Shown: one piece after another, positions 33,901-46,700 of the stretch
Numbering within the stretch: position 1 is the first letter of the stretch
Layout: each line of letters opens with the position of its first letter
Assembly: GCA_022749755.1 (NCBI GenBank)
Contig: CM040443.1
Location: 15,763,744-15,827,743, forward strand
DNA: 64,000 nucleotides
Direction: 5' to 3'
From: Azadirachta indica
Lineage: Eukaryota; Streptophyta; Magnoliopsida; Sapindales; Meliaceae
Program-made: the position numbers and the translations under genes
Notes under the pieces: model-generated
Told to the model about the DNA's origin: nothing
The model's database searches: none
The model's input: only the letters and a program-made list of their open reading frames with translations

Positions 33901-35677
33901 GAATTGTCAAACGTGACACGAACTTGAAAGACGACTTCGTTTCGAGACAGGTTATAGATCTTGTTACTCAGTATCGTGTGAGGATCTTACAGTGCATTTT
34001 ATTTCCAAAACGGAGATGTTAAAAACGTACAATTCTTGGGGCCGGAATTGTCAAACATGTACGAACTCGAAAAAAGACTTCTTTTCAAGTTGGGCAGTAG
34101 GTCTTCTTACTCAGCATCGCATGAGGGTCCTTATAGTGCATTTTATTTCAAAAGTGGAGATGTTGAAAACGTAAAATTTTTGAGGCGGAATTGTCAAATG
34201 TGATACGAACTCGAAAAACGACTTCGTTATGAGGTAAGCTGCAGGTCTTCTTGCTTAGCATCACGTGAAGATTGTTACTGTGTATTTTATTTCAAAAACG
34301 GAGAAGTTGGATAAGTACGATTTTCGAGGTCGAAATTGTCAAATGTGACACGAACTTGAGAGATGACTTCGTTTCTAGACAGGCTGCAAGTCTTGTTACT
34401 CAGCATCGCATGGGGATCCTTACGGTGCAATTTATTTTGAATACGAAGCAGTTGAATACATACGATTTTCAAAGCCGGAATTGTCAAATGTGATACCGAT
34501 TCGAAAAATGATTTCATTTCGAGATGGGCCACAGGTCTTGTTACTCAGCATCGCGTGAGGATCGTTATAGTGCATTTTGTTTTTGAAATAGAGAGGTTGA
34601 ATACGTAGGATTTGCGGGGTCGGAATTTTCAAACGTGATATGGATTTGGAAAATGACTTCGTTTCGAGACAAGCCACTTATCTTGTTAGTCACCATTAGA
34701 TGAGGATGCTTACGGCGCATTTTGTTATGATAACGGAGATGTTGAAAAAGTACGTTTTTCGGGGCCACAATTGTCAAATGTGATACAAACTCGAAAAATG
34801 ACTTCGTTTCGAGGCAGGCTGTAGGTCTTCTTACTCAAGATCGCGTGAGAATCATTAGATTATATTTTATTTCGAAAATGGAGAAATTAAAAACTTACAA
34901 TTTTTGAGGCCGGAATTGTCAAACGTGATACGAACTGGAAAAATGACTTCTTTTCGAGGCGCACCATAGGTCTTCTTACTCAGTATCGTATAAGGATCCT
35001 TACAGTGTATTTTATTTCGAAAATAGAGAAGTTAAAAGCGCACGATTTTAAGGACTGGAATTGTTAAACGTGATACGTACTCGAAAAATGACTTTGTTTC
35101 AAGATGGGCCGCAGGTCTTTTTACTCACCATCGCGTGTGAATCCTAATGGTGCAATTTATTTTGAAAATGAACAGGTTGAATATGTACGATTTTTGGGGC
35201 CGAAATTGTCAAACGTGATACGGACTCGAAACGTGACTTCGTTTCGAGACAGGCCGCAGGTCTTGTTACTCAGCATCACGTGAGGATCGTTACAGTGCAT
35301 TTTAGTTTTGAAATGGAGAGGTTGAATACGTACGATTTGCGGGGTCGAAATTTTCAAACGTGATACGGACTTGAAAAACGACTTCGTTTCCAGACGAGCC
35401 GCTTGTCTTGTTAGTCACCATTAGATGAAGATGCTTACAGCGCATATTGTTTTGAAAACGGAGATGTTGACAACGTACAATTTTCAAGACCAAAATTGTC
35501 AAATGTGGTACAAACTCGAAAAATGACTTTGTTTCGAGGCGGGCCATAGGTCTTCTTACTCAAGATCGTGTGAGGATCATTAGGGTGTATTTTTTTTTCA
35601 AAAACGGAGAATTTGAAAACTTACGATTTTTTAGGCCGGAATTGTCAAACGTGATACGAACTGGAAAAATGACTTCT
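30972..35677 (+). repeat. ~146-bp satellite array, block of about 32 monomers
   Basis: Tandem copies of about 142-148 bp. A typical monomer has, in order, GTGCATTTTATTTCGAAAAC, GAGAAGTTGAATACGTACGA, TTTTCGGGGCCGGAATTGTC, AAACGTGATACGAACTCGAA, ACGACTTCGTTTCGAG, and GTCTTCTTACTCAGCATCGC. The block lies between integrase (left) and RNase H (right), both on the minus strand, where a normal element has only some 70 codons. Short ORFs on both strands are by-products of the repeat. Confidence 0.93.
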
Positions 35678-37118
35678 CAATAAATTCGACCCATTTGACA
35701 TGTCGTTTGTTCAACTTACCTTGCCCTTTTATAAACTTCAAAGATTGATGATCAGTATGAATAACAAATTCTTTAGGCCATAAGTAATGCTGCCAGTTTT
35801 CCAAAACTCTAACCAAAGTATAAAGCTTTTTGTCATAAGTAGGATAATTCAATAAGGCGCCATGGAGCTTTTCACTAAAGTAGGCGATTGGCCTCTTTTC
35901 CTGCATAAGAACAACCCCAATGCCTAATCCTGATGCATCACATTCAAGTTCAAAAGTATTAGCAAAGTTAGGCAAAGCAAGAATGGGTGCCTTACAAAGC
36001 TTATTTTTCAATAAAGTAAATGCATGCTCTTGTTCTTTGTCCCATTTAAAAGTACAATTCTTTTTAATTAGCTTTGTAAGGGGTGCAATAATGGTGCTAA
36101 AATCTTTTACGAAATGTCTATAAAAACTAGCCGATCCATGAAAGTTTCTTACCTCACTTACTGATTTAGGAGTAGGCAAATTTTTAATAGCACTTACTTT
36201 CTCTTCATCAACTTCAACACCTTGAGCACTTACTACGAAACCTAAAAATACAATTTGATCTAAACAAAAAGAACATTTTTTAAGGTTGGCATATAACTTT
36301 TCTTTTCACAAAATATCAAGTACAGCCTTTAAATGTTCTACATATTCATTCAAATTTTTGGAATACACAAGAATATCATCAAAGTATACAACAACAAATT
36401 TTCCAATAAAATCTTTCAAAATATGGTTCATAAGGCTCATGAAAGTATTAGGTGCATTAATTAAGCTAAAAGGCATAACTAACCATTCATACAAGTCATA
36501 TTTTCTTTTGACAGCAATTTTCCACTCATCGCCTTCTTTCATGCGAATTTGATGATATCCACTTTTCAAATCAATTTTATTAAAGATAGTAGAACCATGC
36601 AATTCATCAAGTATATTATCTAGCCTAGGAATAGGATGGCGATACTTTACCATAATGTTATTAATTGCACGACAATCAACACACATACGCCAAGAGCTAT
36701 CTTTCTTAGGTACCAACAGAGCAGGAACAGCACATGGACTCATACTTTCTCTAACATATCCCTTGATTAACAACTCCTCAACTTGCCTTTGAAGCTCCTT
36801 TGTCTCCTTGGGATTACTCCTATATGCTGATTTGTTTGGAATTGAAGCTCCAGGAATGAAATTGATCTGATGCTCGATACCCCCAATGGGTGGCATTTCA
36901 TTGGGTATCTCCTCGGGAAAAACATCTTCATAAGCCTGTAAAAGAGAAACAAATGCACTAGGCAAAGAAGTATTAAGGTCAATAGTATTTAAGTAAAGTT
37001 CCTTGTACATAAGTACAAGTATACTTTTGTTTGAAAACCAAGCCTCCTTAATATCACTCCTTTTTGCATAAAAGCTCATTTGTTTCTTTTTACACTCAAT
37101 TGTTTCTTTTTTCTCCAC
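35677..37118 (-). pseudogene. Family-2 gypsy reverse transcriptase and RNase H
   Basis: One reading frame continues from gag-protease: [64 protein letters not shown], then the RT active site [15 protein letters not shown] at 36308-36306 interrupts it just after the RT core. RNase H then follows in the same frame ([37 protein letters not shown]). The usual DKELYAL reads DKKLYTL, so one acidic catalytic residue is Lys. The frame runs into satellite directly after KWVEFIE at about 35677. Not functional, but little decayed. Confidence 0.9.
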
Positions 37119-37139
37119 TCTTTTTCCCTTATTTGAATT

Positions 37140-38923
37140 CTACCCCTCTCCATTCAAACTCATTTTTTTTTCTTTCTCATTATTTTTGCCACTTTTTTCT
37201 TTTGAAAACTCACTCTCTTTTGTTACACCTTCACTCACTCTTTTCTCCTCACTCTTGTTTTCTCTTTGACTTTGCATTCTTCTAAGCTCACCCTTATAAA
37301 CTTCTTTAGGTGAAAGTGGTACAAGAGTAATTTTCTTCCCATCTTTCTCAAAAGTATAATGATTTGTGAAACCATTATGCAACACCCTTCTATCAAATTG
37401 CCAAGGGCGTCCCAATAAGAGATGACCAGCATGCATGGGCACTACATCAAACAATAACTCATCTCTATACTTGCCTATTTTGAAGGCAACAATAACTTGC
37501 TTTGTCACCCTAACTTCCCCACAATCATTGAGCCACTTCAACTTGTAAGGATGTGGATGTTTTAAAGTAGGTAACCCCAACTTTTCTACAAAAATAGTAC
37601 TAGCAACATTAGTTACACTGCCACCATCGATTATCACATCACAAACCCTATCCTTTACAAAACAACTAGTATGGAAGATATTCTCTCTTTGATCACATTC
37701 TTCCTGTTGGACTTGCATATTCAAAACTTTTCTTGATACAAGAGCCTTACCACTTTCAGCCATAGTAAATTGTTCATCCCCTTCTTCATCACTTGCATCT
37801 TCAAGAGGTGGCATTGTCTGTTGTTCATTCTCCTCTTCACTAGTCGAATAGTACTCTCCCTCAAGCATGAATATGGTTCCTTGATTTGGGCAATCCCGCC
37901 TATAATGTCCTACAACTTGACACTTAAAACATTTAATATTTCTTGTGTTAGTAGTAGAATCAAGCTTACCCTTATCTTTACTTGGGTTAGATGTTTTGGG
38001 AAACTCTTTGGATTCGATTTTAAGCTTGGATGATGAAGCCTTATCATCCTTCCTCCAATTTGATTTGAATGAAGGAGTATAGGAGGAAAACTGACTTGTA
38101 CGACCTCTCTTTTTCAGTTGCTTCTCAACCTTCAATGCAAGGTGAAGCAAGTCTTCTAACTCTATATATGGCTGTAATTCAACCACATTAGAAATCTTCT
38201 TGTTCAAACCATTAAGGAATCTTGCCATTGTAGCTTCATTATCTTCCTCTACATTTGCTCTTATCGTTGCTACCTCCATCTCCTTGTAGTATTCCTCAAC
38301 ACTCTTAGACCCTTGAGTGAGATTTTGAAGTCGATTGTACAATTCTCTATAGTAGTAGCTTGGTACAAATCTCTTGTGCATGATGAATTTCAGATCCCTC
38401 TACTCTTCAATAGGCCTTTCCCTATTTCGCCTTCGTTTTTGCTTAGTATCATCCCACCAAGTAATAGCATAAGCTTCAAAAACAACAACGGCAAGCTTCA
38501 ACTTCTTGGATTCAGTATAGTCATTGCAATCTACGTTTGACCCCACTAATTCAATCTTCATTTCCCAATCCAAGTATGCCTCAAGATCCATTGTTCCATA
38601 AAATGATGGAATTTTCAGTTTGACCCCACTATTGTTATTATTGTTGTTGTTTCTTGCCCTCGGTTTCACCTCCTCTTCCTCTCTATTATCATCAAGCGAT
38701 TCACTATCATTAAAGCCATCATCTAATTGAGCTCTTCTTGGTACTCGCCTAGCTTGTATGGTTGGATTAGGAGCATTAGGTGGCTGCCCCCTTGTGGCTG
38801 AAACCTCCAGCCTCTCCATTCTATCAACCAACTCTCATATTTTCTATCAATGGCTTGCAACAACTCGGTTAAGGTTTGGAATCGATCTATCTCACCTTAT
38901 GGATTTCTTGCTTGTCCACTCAT
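37140..38923 (-). pseudogene. Family-2 gypsy gag and protease
   Basis: The probable start is the ATG at 38923 (MSGQARNP), followed by early disruption; the main frame is clear from about 38831. It shows an Asn run (about 38630-38655), [40 protein letters not shown], a CCHC zinc knuckle [14 protein letters not shown], an acidic linker, and protease with [13 protein letters not shown] and [12 protein letters not shown]. The frame has in-frame TAG stops at 38402-38400 and 37142-37140 but no frameshift from 38831 to 35680, so it is among the youngest insertions in the window. Confidence 0.9.
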
Positions 38924-39773
38924 CCTGCAAGACAAGGTTAGTAAAGCAAAAGAATAATTTCCTCACTTCACTCCCTCACGTGTTTCACTCAAGTAATGTT
39001 TTCACTCAAGTTTGCTCGTGTTTTACACTTAATTTATGGCTTTTCTCTAGATGAACTCATACTAAACTTTTTTCCACTCTAATTCTATTATTAAGATTAG
39101 TTGCAAAAATCAAAATTTATACAAACTTACTAAATACAATGAAAAGTAAAATAAAACCAAGGTAAATTAAAATTAAAGAGGACCTAAATACTTATAACAG
39201 AAAAAAAATGAAATTAGAAGAAACTCTAACCTGGAAATTGGAAATTTAGAAGCAAAAAAAAAATTATCCCAAACCAAATTGGAATAGGCAACAAATTGGA
39301 AAAGCATAAGGACTAGGAAATAGATTTTAGAAATGATAAAGGAAATATTAAAAACAGAGAAAAAAGAAAATCAGTATAGGAATAGGAAAGTAAACCAAAA
39401 ATTATGAAAAGATTAGGAAGCAAATCCTAGCTTGTTTTGAAATGTAGGCTTGATTTGATCAACTCCTTGAAACAATATAATTTTTTTTTATTCTCCTTAT
39501 TTTTGTTCAACACCTGCCCTTTTTTTTTTAGTCCTTTTCAAACTAGAAATTATATTGTACTATATGCTTATCCTATATAGCCTTAATTGCCAAATTTTCT
39601 TTTTCTTCCTTCTTTTTTCTTCTCTTGGCCAAATGCTTTGCTTTTCTTTCTTTCTTTTTTTTGATATAATATACACAAAAACGAAAACAAATAGAATTGA
39701 ATCAAACGGACTCAGAAACTAAAGAAACAAACAGACTGATTTGAGAAATGATATAACTTGATTTAGAGCCGTA
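38924..39773 (-). other. Leader of the family-2 element
   Basis: Non-coding AT-rich stretch between primer site and gag, with A/T runs near 39250, 39480 and 39650. Only short chance ORFs. Confidence 0.65.
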
Positions 39774-39785
39774 ACTCTGATACCA
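39774..39785 (-). promoter_or_regulatory. Primer-binding site of the family-2 element
   Basis: Minus-strand TGGTATCAGAGT, one base off the initiator tRNA-Met site, three bases from the LTR end at 39789. Confidence 0.8.
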
Positions 39786-39788
39786 AAC

Positions 39789-40480
39789 TGATATGAACCC
39801 TTAATATATTAAACTTGAGACCTAATATCTTTACGCATAGAAGCACTCTCTTGGAAAGTTAAATCAAATTTACCCAAGTCTGCAACCCAATTTCAACTTA
39901 TAAAATAGAACCTTAGAATAAAATATTCTCAAAGTAATTAGCTTTGATTGTAAGAATTTTGATTCAAGCAAGAATCAAAACAAGAAAAACACTCTCAATT
40001 TTATTTCATTCAAAGATTAATGATCTTTCCATGGGAGCATGTGGCTGATATATAAGGATATAAGAAATAAGTAACCCTAAATGAAGTGTTTGGTCACAAA
40101 AACTATACTTATTCTAATTTAAATTAAAACAAACTGAATTTGGGCTTAATAATAAATATTAATAGCCCAAACACATAACAAACTAAATAATATATGCTTA
40201 TAAATAATACTAAGATGATAATGGGCTTGAGCAGCAATTTAGCCCAAATGGCGCATGGAATCCGAAACTTTCATTATGATGAAGATCTAATTCGAATTAC
40301 AAATAAAAGACTTGAACAAGCTTGCTTAGCCTTGAGAAATCATTCGAATTTTGCCTTCTTATACTTGTGTTAATGTTACCAAGCTCTGATTATTGTCTTG
40401 AAGTCCAAGCTTAATATTTGACTCTTTCTTGCACTTCTGAATTGTTGTAAGATCATCCCACAAGCCTTAAATCATCCCAT
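39789..40480 (-). repeat. Family-2 LTR
   Basis: Read on the minus strand it ends GGGTTCATATCA and has a TATATAAGG-type box (+ strand near 40050-40060). By eye it does not align with the family-1 LTRs at 27 and 29 kb, although the primer sites are alike. The outer border near 40480 is uncertain because pol-end sequence follows directly. Confidence 0.65.
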
Positions 40481-40717
40481 TCAATGCATCCTTGAATTTC
40501 TTCATTCTTGCTCTTGTAACGGGACCACTAGGTAGCTGAATTAGATCATTGCTCTTGTACGCATCCGTATTTACATCATTCCCTCGCTCCTCAAGATGAT
40601 TCATCTACGAATCTTCACCATCTACATCAAAAGGAGAAAGATCAGCCACATTAAAAGTTGCATTCACAGTATACTCACCAGAAAGATCCAATTTGAAGGT
40701 ATTATCATTGATTTTCT
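40480..40717 (-). pseudogene. Gypsy pol C-terminal end upstream of the family-2 LTR
   Basis: Minus-strand frame with INDNTFKLDLSGEYTVNATF, NVADLSPFDVDGEDS, then GPVTRARMKKFKDALNG, the standard end of gypsy pol. It is joined on the right to the satellite near 40717 so that the reading frame passes through the join (IVCFQLLPFEK then INDNTF). The remaining pol of this copy is missing. Confidence 0.8.
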
Positions 40718-43700
40718 CAAACGGAAGAAGTTGGAAACATACGATTTTTTGGGATGGAATTGTCAAATGTGATACGGACACGAAAAACGACTTCATTTCG
40801 AGACGGGTCATAGGTCTAGTTACTCAGCATCATATAAGGATCGTTATAGTGCATTTTATTTTCAAAACAGAGATATTGAAAACGTTTGATTTTCAAGATG
40901 AAATAGTCAAAAGTGATACAGACTCAAAAAATGACTTCGTTTCAAAATGGGTCGCAGGTCTTCTTACTCAGCATCATGCAAGAATCGTTATTGTGAATTA
41001 TATTTTGAAAACGGAGAATTTGAATACTTAGGATTTTTGGGGCCAGAATTGTCAAACGTGATACAAACTTAAAAAAAGACTTCATTTTAAGGCGGGCCGC
41101 AGGTCTTCTTACTCAGCATCGCGTGAGGATCATTATTGTGTATTTTATTTCGAAAATGGAGAATTTGAATATGTACGATTTTCAGCGCCAAAATTGTTAA
41201 ATGTGATACGATCTTGAAAGACGACTTCGTTTTGAGACGGGCTGCAGGTCTTGTTACTCAGCATCGCATGAGGATTTTTGGCGCATTTCATTTCAAAAAC
41301 GGAGAAGTTTCAAACGTACGATTTTTGGTACCAAAATTGTCAAACGTCATACAGACTTGAAAAACTGTTTTGTTTCGAGATAGGGCTCAGGTCTTATCAT
41401 GCAATATCACATGAGGATCGTTATGCTGCATTTTATTTTGAAAACCGAAGAATTTGGAAATGTACGATTTTCTAGGACGAAATTGTAAAACGTGATACGG
41501 ACACAAAAAATGACTTCGCTTTGAGACGAGCCACAAGTCTAATTACTCATCATTGTATGAGGATTGTTATAGTGCATTTTATTTCCAAAATGGAGACGTT
41601 GAAAACGTTCGATTTTTGGGGACGGAATAGTCAAACGTGATACGAACTAGAAAAACGACTTTGTTTTGAGACGAGCCGCACGTCTTCTTATTCAGTGTCA
41701 CGTGAGGATCTTTACTATGCATTTTATTTCGAAAATGGAGAAGTTGAATATGTACAATTTTCGGAGCCAAAATTGTCAAGCGTGATACGAACACGAACAA
41801 CGACTTCTTTTCAAGAAAGGCCACAGGTTGTCTTACGTAGTATCGTGTGAGGATCGTTATGATGCATTTTATTTTGAAAACGGAGAAGTTGAAAATGTAC
41901 AATTTTCGAGGCTGGAATTGTCAAAGATGATATGAACTCGAATAACGACTTCACTTCAAGGCACACTGCAGGTCTTCTTACCCAACATCGTGTAAGGATC
42001 CTTACGGTGTATTTTATTTCGAAAATGGAGAAGTTGAATAAGTACAATTTTCAGAGTCGGAATTGTCAAATGTGATACAAATTCGAAAAATGACTTCATT
42101 TCAAGGCAGGCTACTGGTCTTTTAACTCAGCGTTGTGTGCGGATAGTTACGGTCCATTTCATTTTGAAAACGAAAAAGTTAAGTGTGTGTGATTTTCTGT
42201 GACAAAGTTGTCAAATGTGGTACGGATTCGAAAAACTACTTCGTTTGCAGACGGTCCTTAAGTCTTGTCACTCAGCATTGCTTGAGGATCTTTATGGTGC
42301 ATTTTATTTCAAAAACAAAAGAAGTTGAAAACGTGCGATTTTCAAGGCCAGAATTGTCAAACATGATACGAGCTCGAAAAACAATTTCGTTTCGAGACAG
42401 GCTGCACATCTTCCTACTCAGCATCACATGAGTATAGTTACGGTGCATTTTATTTCGAAAATATAAAAGATAAAAACGTACAATTTTCGGGGTCAAAATT
42501 GTCAAACATGATACGAACTCAAAAAACGAATTCGTTTCAAGGCATGCTATAATTGTTGTTACTCAGCATCGCATGAGGATCATTACAGTACATTTTATCT
42601 GGAAAACGGAGAAAGTGAAAACATACGATTTTTGAGGTCGAAATTGTCAAATGTGACACAAGCTCGAAAAATGACTTTGTTTCAAAATGGAACCACGTCT
42701 TCTTTCCTACCATCGCATAAGTATTGTTACTGTATATTTTATTTCCAAAACGAAGAACTTGAATGCGTATGATATTCTGGGACGGAATTGTCGAACGTGA
42801 TACAGATTCGAAAAATGACTTTGTTTTGAGACAGGCTACAAGTCTTATTACTCAGCATCGCGTGAGGATAATTACGGTGCATTTTATTTCAAAAACAAAA
42901 AAGTTGAGAACGTACAATTTTCGTGGCCGAAATTGACAAACGTGATATGAAATCGAAAAATGACTTTGTTTCGAGATGGGCCACAGGTCTTCTTGCTCCG
43001 CATCGTGTGAGGATCCTTAAGGTGCATTTTATTTCGAAAACGAAAAAGTTGAGAACATACGATTTTCGAGGCCGAAATTGTCAAACATGACACGAGCTCG
43101 AAAAATGACTTTGTTTCGAAAGGTAACCGCATGTCTTCTTTCCTAGCATCGCATAAGAATTGTTACTGTACATTTTATTTTGAAATTGGAGAACTTGAAT
43201 ACGTATGATATTTTGGAACGGAATTATCGAACGTGATACGGACTCGAAAAACAACCTTATCTATAGACGGTCTGTAGGTCTTGTTACTCGGTATCGCGTG
43301 AGGATAATTACGGTGCATTTTATTTCAAAAATAAAAAAGTTGAGAACGTACGATTTTCGGGGCCAGAATTGACAAACATGATACGAAATCGAAAAATGAC
43401 TTCGTTTTGAGACGGACGACAACTGTTCTTGCTCCACATCGTGTGGGGTTCCTTAAGGTGCATTTTATTTCGAAAACGAAGAAGTTGATAACGTACGATT
43501 TTCAAGGCCGTAATTATCAAACGTGATGCAGACTCGAAAAACGACTTCGTTTTGAGATGGGCCATAGGTCTTATTAGTCAGCATTGTATGATGATCGTTA
43601 AAGTGCATTTATTTCCAAAACGGAAATGTTTAAAACATACGATATTCTTGGACGCAATTGTCAAACGTGGTACGGACTCCAAAAACAATTTTATTTTGGG

Positions 43701-46700
43701 ACGAGCTACAGGTCTTGTTACTCAGCATCGCGTGAGGATAGTTACGTTACATTTTATTTTGAAAACGGAGAAGTTGAGAACGTACGATTTTTAGGGTTAG
43801 AATTGTCAAACGTGATACGAACTCAAAAAATGATTTCTTTTCGAGGCGTGTCATAGGTCTTCTTACTCAGTATCGCGTGACGATAGTTACGGTGCATTTT
43901 ATCTTGAAAACAGAAAAAAGTTGAGAATGTACGATTTTCGGGGTCGGAATTGGCAAACATGATACGAACTCGAAAAATGGCTTCTTTTCGAGGCGAGTCG
44001 TAGGTCTTCTTACTCAGCATCGCATGAGCATCCTTACAGTGCACTTTATTTTGAAAACGGAGAAGTTAAAAACATACAATTTTTGGGGATAGAATTGTCA
44101 AACATGATACGGACTCAAAAAACGACTTCATTTCGAGGCGGACTGCACATCTTCTTACTCAGAATCATGTGATGATCGTTACGGTGCATTTTATTTCAAA
44201 AGTGGAAGAAGTTGAAAACTTACAATTTTCGGGGCCGAAATCGTCGAACGTGATACGAACTCAAAAAACGACTTCATTTTAAGGCATAGGTCTTCTTACT
44301 GAGCATCGCGTGAGTATCATTACTATGCATTTTATTTCGTAAACAGAGATGTTGAAAACGTATAATTTTTGAGGCCGAAATTGTCAAATGTGATACGTAC
44401 TCGAAAAATGACTTCGTTTCGAAACGGAGCGCACGTCTTCCTACTCAGCATCGCGTAAGAAACGTTACAGTGCTTTTCATTTCGAGAATGGAGCAGTGGA
44501 ATGTGCACAATTTTCTGTGACGGAATTGTCAAATGTGATCCATACTTGAAAAACTACTTCATTTTGAGACGGGCCACGCATCTTATCACTCACATCATGT
44601 GAGGATTATTACGGTGTATTTTATTTCGAAAACGGAAGAAGTTGAAAAGTACTATTTTTTGAGACAAAATTCTCTAACATGATACAGACTCAAAAAACGA
44701 TTTCGTTTCGAGACGGGCCGCAGATCTTCTTGTACAGCATCGTATGAGGATTGTTACAGTGCATTTTATTTCGAAAACAAAAAAATTGAAAACGTACGAT
44801 TTTCGTGGACGAAATTGTCAAATGTGAAACGGACTCGAAAAACGATTTCGTTTCGAGGCGGACCACAAGTTTTCTTACTCAGCATCGCTTGAGGATTGTT
44901 ACGGTACATTGCTTTTTCGAAAACGGAGAAGTTGAATCCATACCATTTTCTGTGGCAGAATTGTCAAATGTGATAAGGAGCCGTAAAACTGCTTCATTTC
45001 GAGATAGGTTGTAGGTCTTGCCACTCAGCATCGCATGAAGATCGTTACGGTGCCTTTTATTTTGAAAATGGAAGAAGTTGAAAACGTATGATTTTCTGGG
45101 ATGGAATTGTCAAACATGATACAGACATGAAAAACGACTTCGTTTCGAGACAAGCTGCAAGTTTAGTTACTCAGCATGGTATGAGGATCGTTACACTGCC
45201 TTTTATTTGCAAAATGGAGACGTTGAAAACGTTTGATTTTCGAGGACAGAATAGTCAAACGTGATACAAACTCCAAAAAACGACTTCATTTAGAGATGGG
45301 CCGCGCGTCTTCTTACTCAACGTCGCGTGACAATTGTTACGGTGCATTTTCTCTCGAAAACGGAGAAGTTGAGAACGTATGATTTTCGGGGTCGGAATTG
45401 TCAAACGTAATACGAACTCGAAAAATGATTTCTTTTCGAGGCGTGCCATAGGTCTTCTTACTCAGCATCGTGTGAGGATAGTTATGGTGCATTTTATCTC
45501 GAAAACGGAGAAATTGAGGACGTACAATTTTCAGAGTCGGAATTGGCAAACGTGATACGAACTTGAAAAACGACTTCTTTTCGAGGCAGGCCATAGGTCT
45601 TCTTACTCAGCATTGCATGAGAATCCTTACAGTGCACTTTATTTCAAAAACGGAGAAGTTGAAAACGTACAATTTTTGGGGACGCAATCGCGAAACGTGA
45701 TACGGACTCGAAAATCGACTTCGTTTCGAGTAAGAAGACATACGCACTCGAAAAACGACTTTATTTTGAGACGGGTTACAGGTCTTATTACTAAGTATCG
45801 CGTGAAGATCGTTATGGTGCATTTTATTTCAAACACAGAAAAGTTGAATAAGTACGATTTTCAGGGCCGAAATTGTCAAACGACTTCATTTTAAGACGGG
45901 TTCTAGGTTTTGTTACTCAATATCACTTGAGGATCCTTACGTTGCAATTTATTTCAAAAACGGAGAAATTGAATTCGTACTACTTTCTAGGCCGGAATTA
46001 TCAAACGTTATACGAACTCGAAAATGACTTTTCTTTGAGATAAGCAACATGTCTTGTAACTTCAAATCGCATGAGGTTCATTATGATGCATTTTATTTCG
46101 AAAATCGAGAAGTTGAACAATTACGATTTTCGGGGCGAAATTGTCAAATGTGATACAAACAACGACTTCTTTTCAAGGAAGGCCGCAGGTCTTATTACTC
46201 AGCATCGTGTAAGAATCGTTACTATGCATTTTATTTCGAAGACGGATAAGTTGAATACGTATGATTTTCAAGACGGGAATCTTCAAACTTGATGCGAAGC
46301 CGAAAAATGACTTTGTTTCGAGGCGGGCTGTAGGTCTTCTTACTCAACATCGCCTGAAGATCTCTACAGTACATTTTATTTTGAAAACGGAGAAGTTGAA
46401 TAAGCACGATTTTCGGGGCTGAAATTGTCAAACATTATACGAATTCGATAAACGACTTCATTTCGAGATAGCCTGCAGGTCTTGTTACTCAGCATTTGCA
46501 TGAGGATCGTTACAGTGCATTTTATTTTGAAAACGAAGAAGTTGAAAACGTAAGATTTTCGAGGCTAGAATTGTCAAACTTGATACGAACTCGAATAACG
46601 ATTTCGTTTCAAGGCTGGCTGTTGGTCTTCTTACTCAACATCGCGTGAGGATCCTTACGGTATATTTTTTTCTGAAAATGGGGAAGTTGAATAAGTACGA

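Noticed and set aside
37064..37285. Plus-strand ORF rich in Ser, Phe and Leu opposite the gag-protease linker.
   Set aside because: It is the complement of the charged, purine-rich linker of the minus-strand element. No independent evidence.
28980..40480. One complete minus-strand element from a 5' LTR (39.8-40.5 kb) to a 3' LTR (29.0-29.6 kb) with an internal satellite.
   Set aside because: The two LTRs are not alignable by eye and belong to different families, so the ends cannot come from one insertion without recombination.
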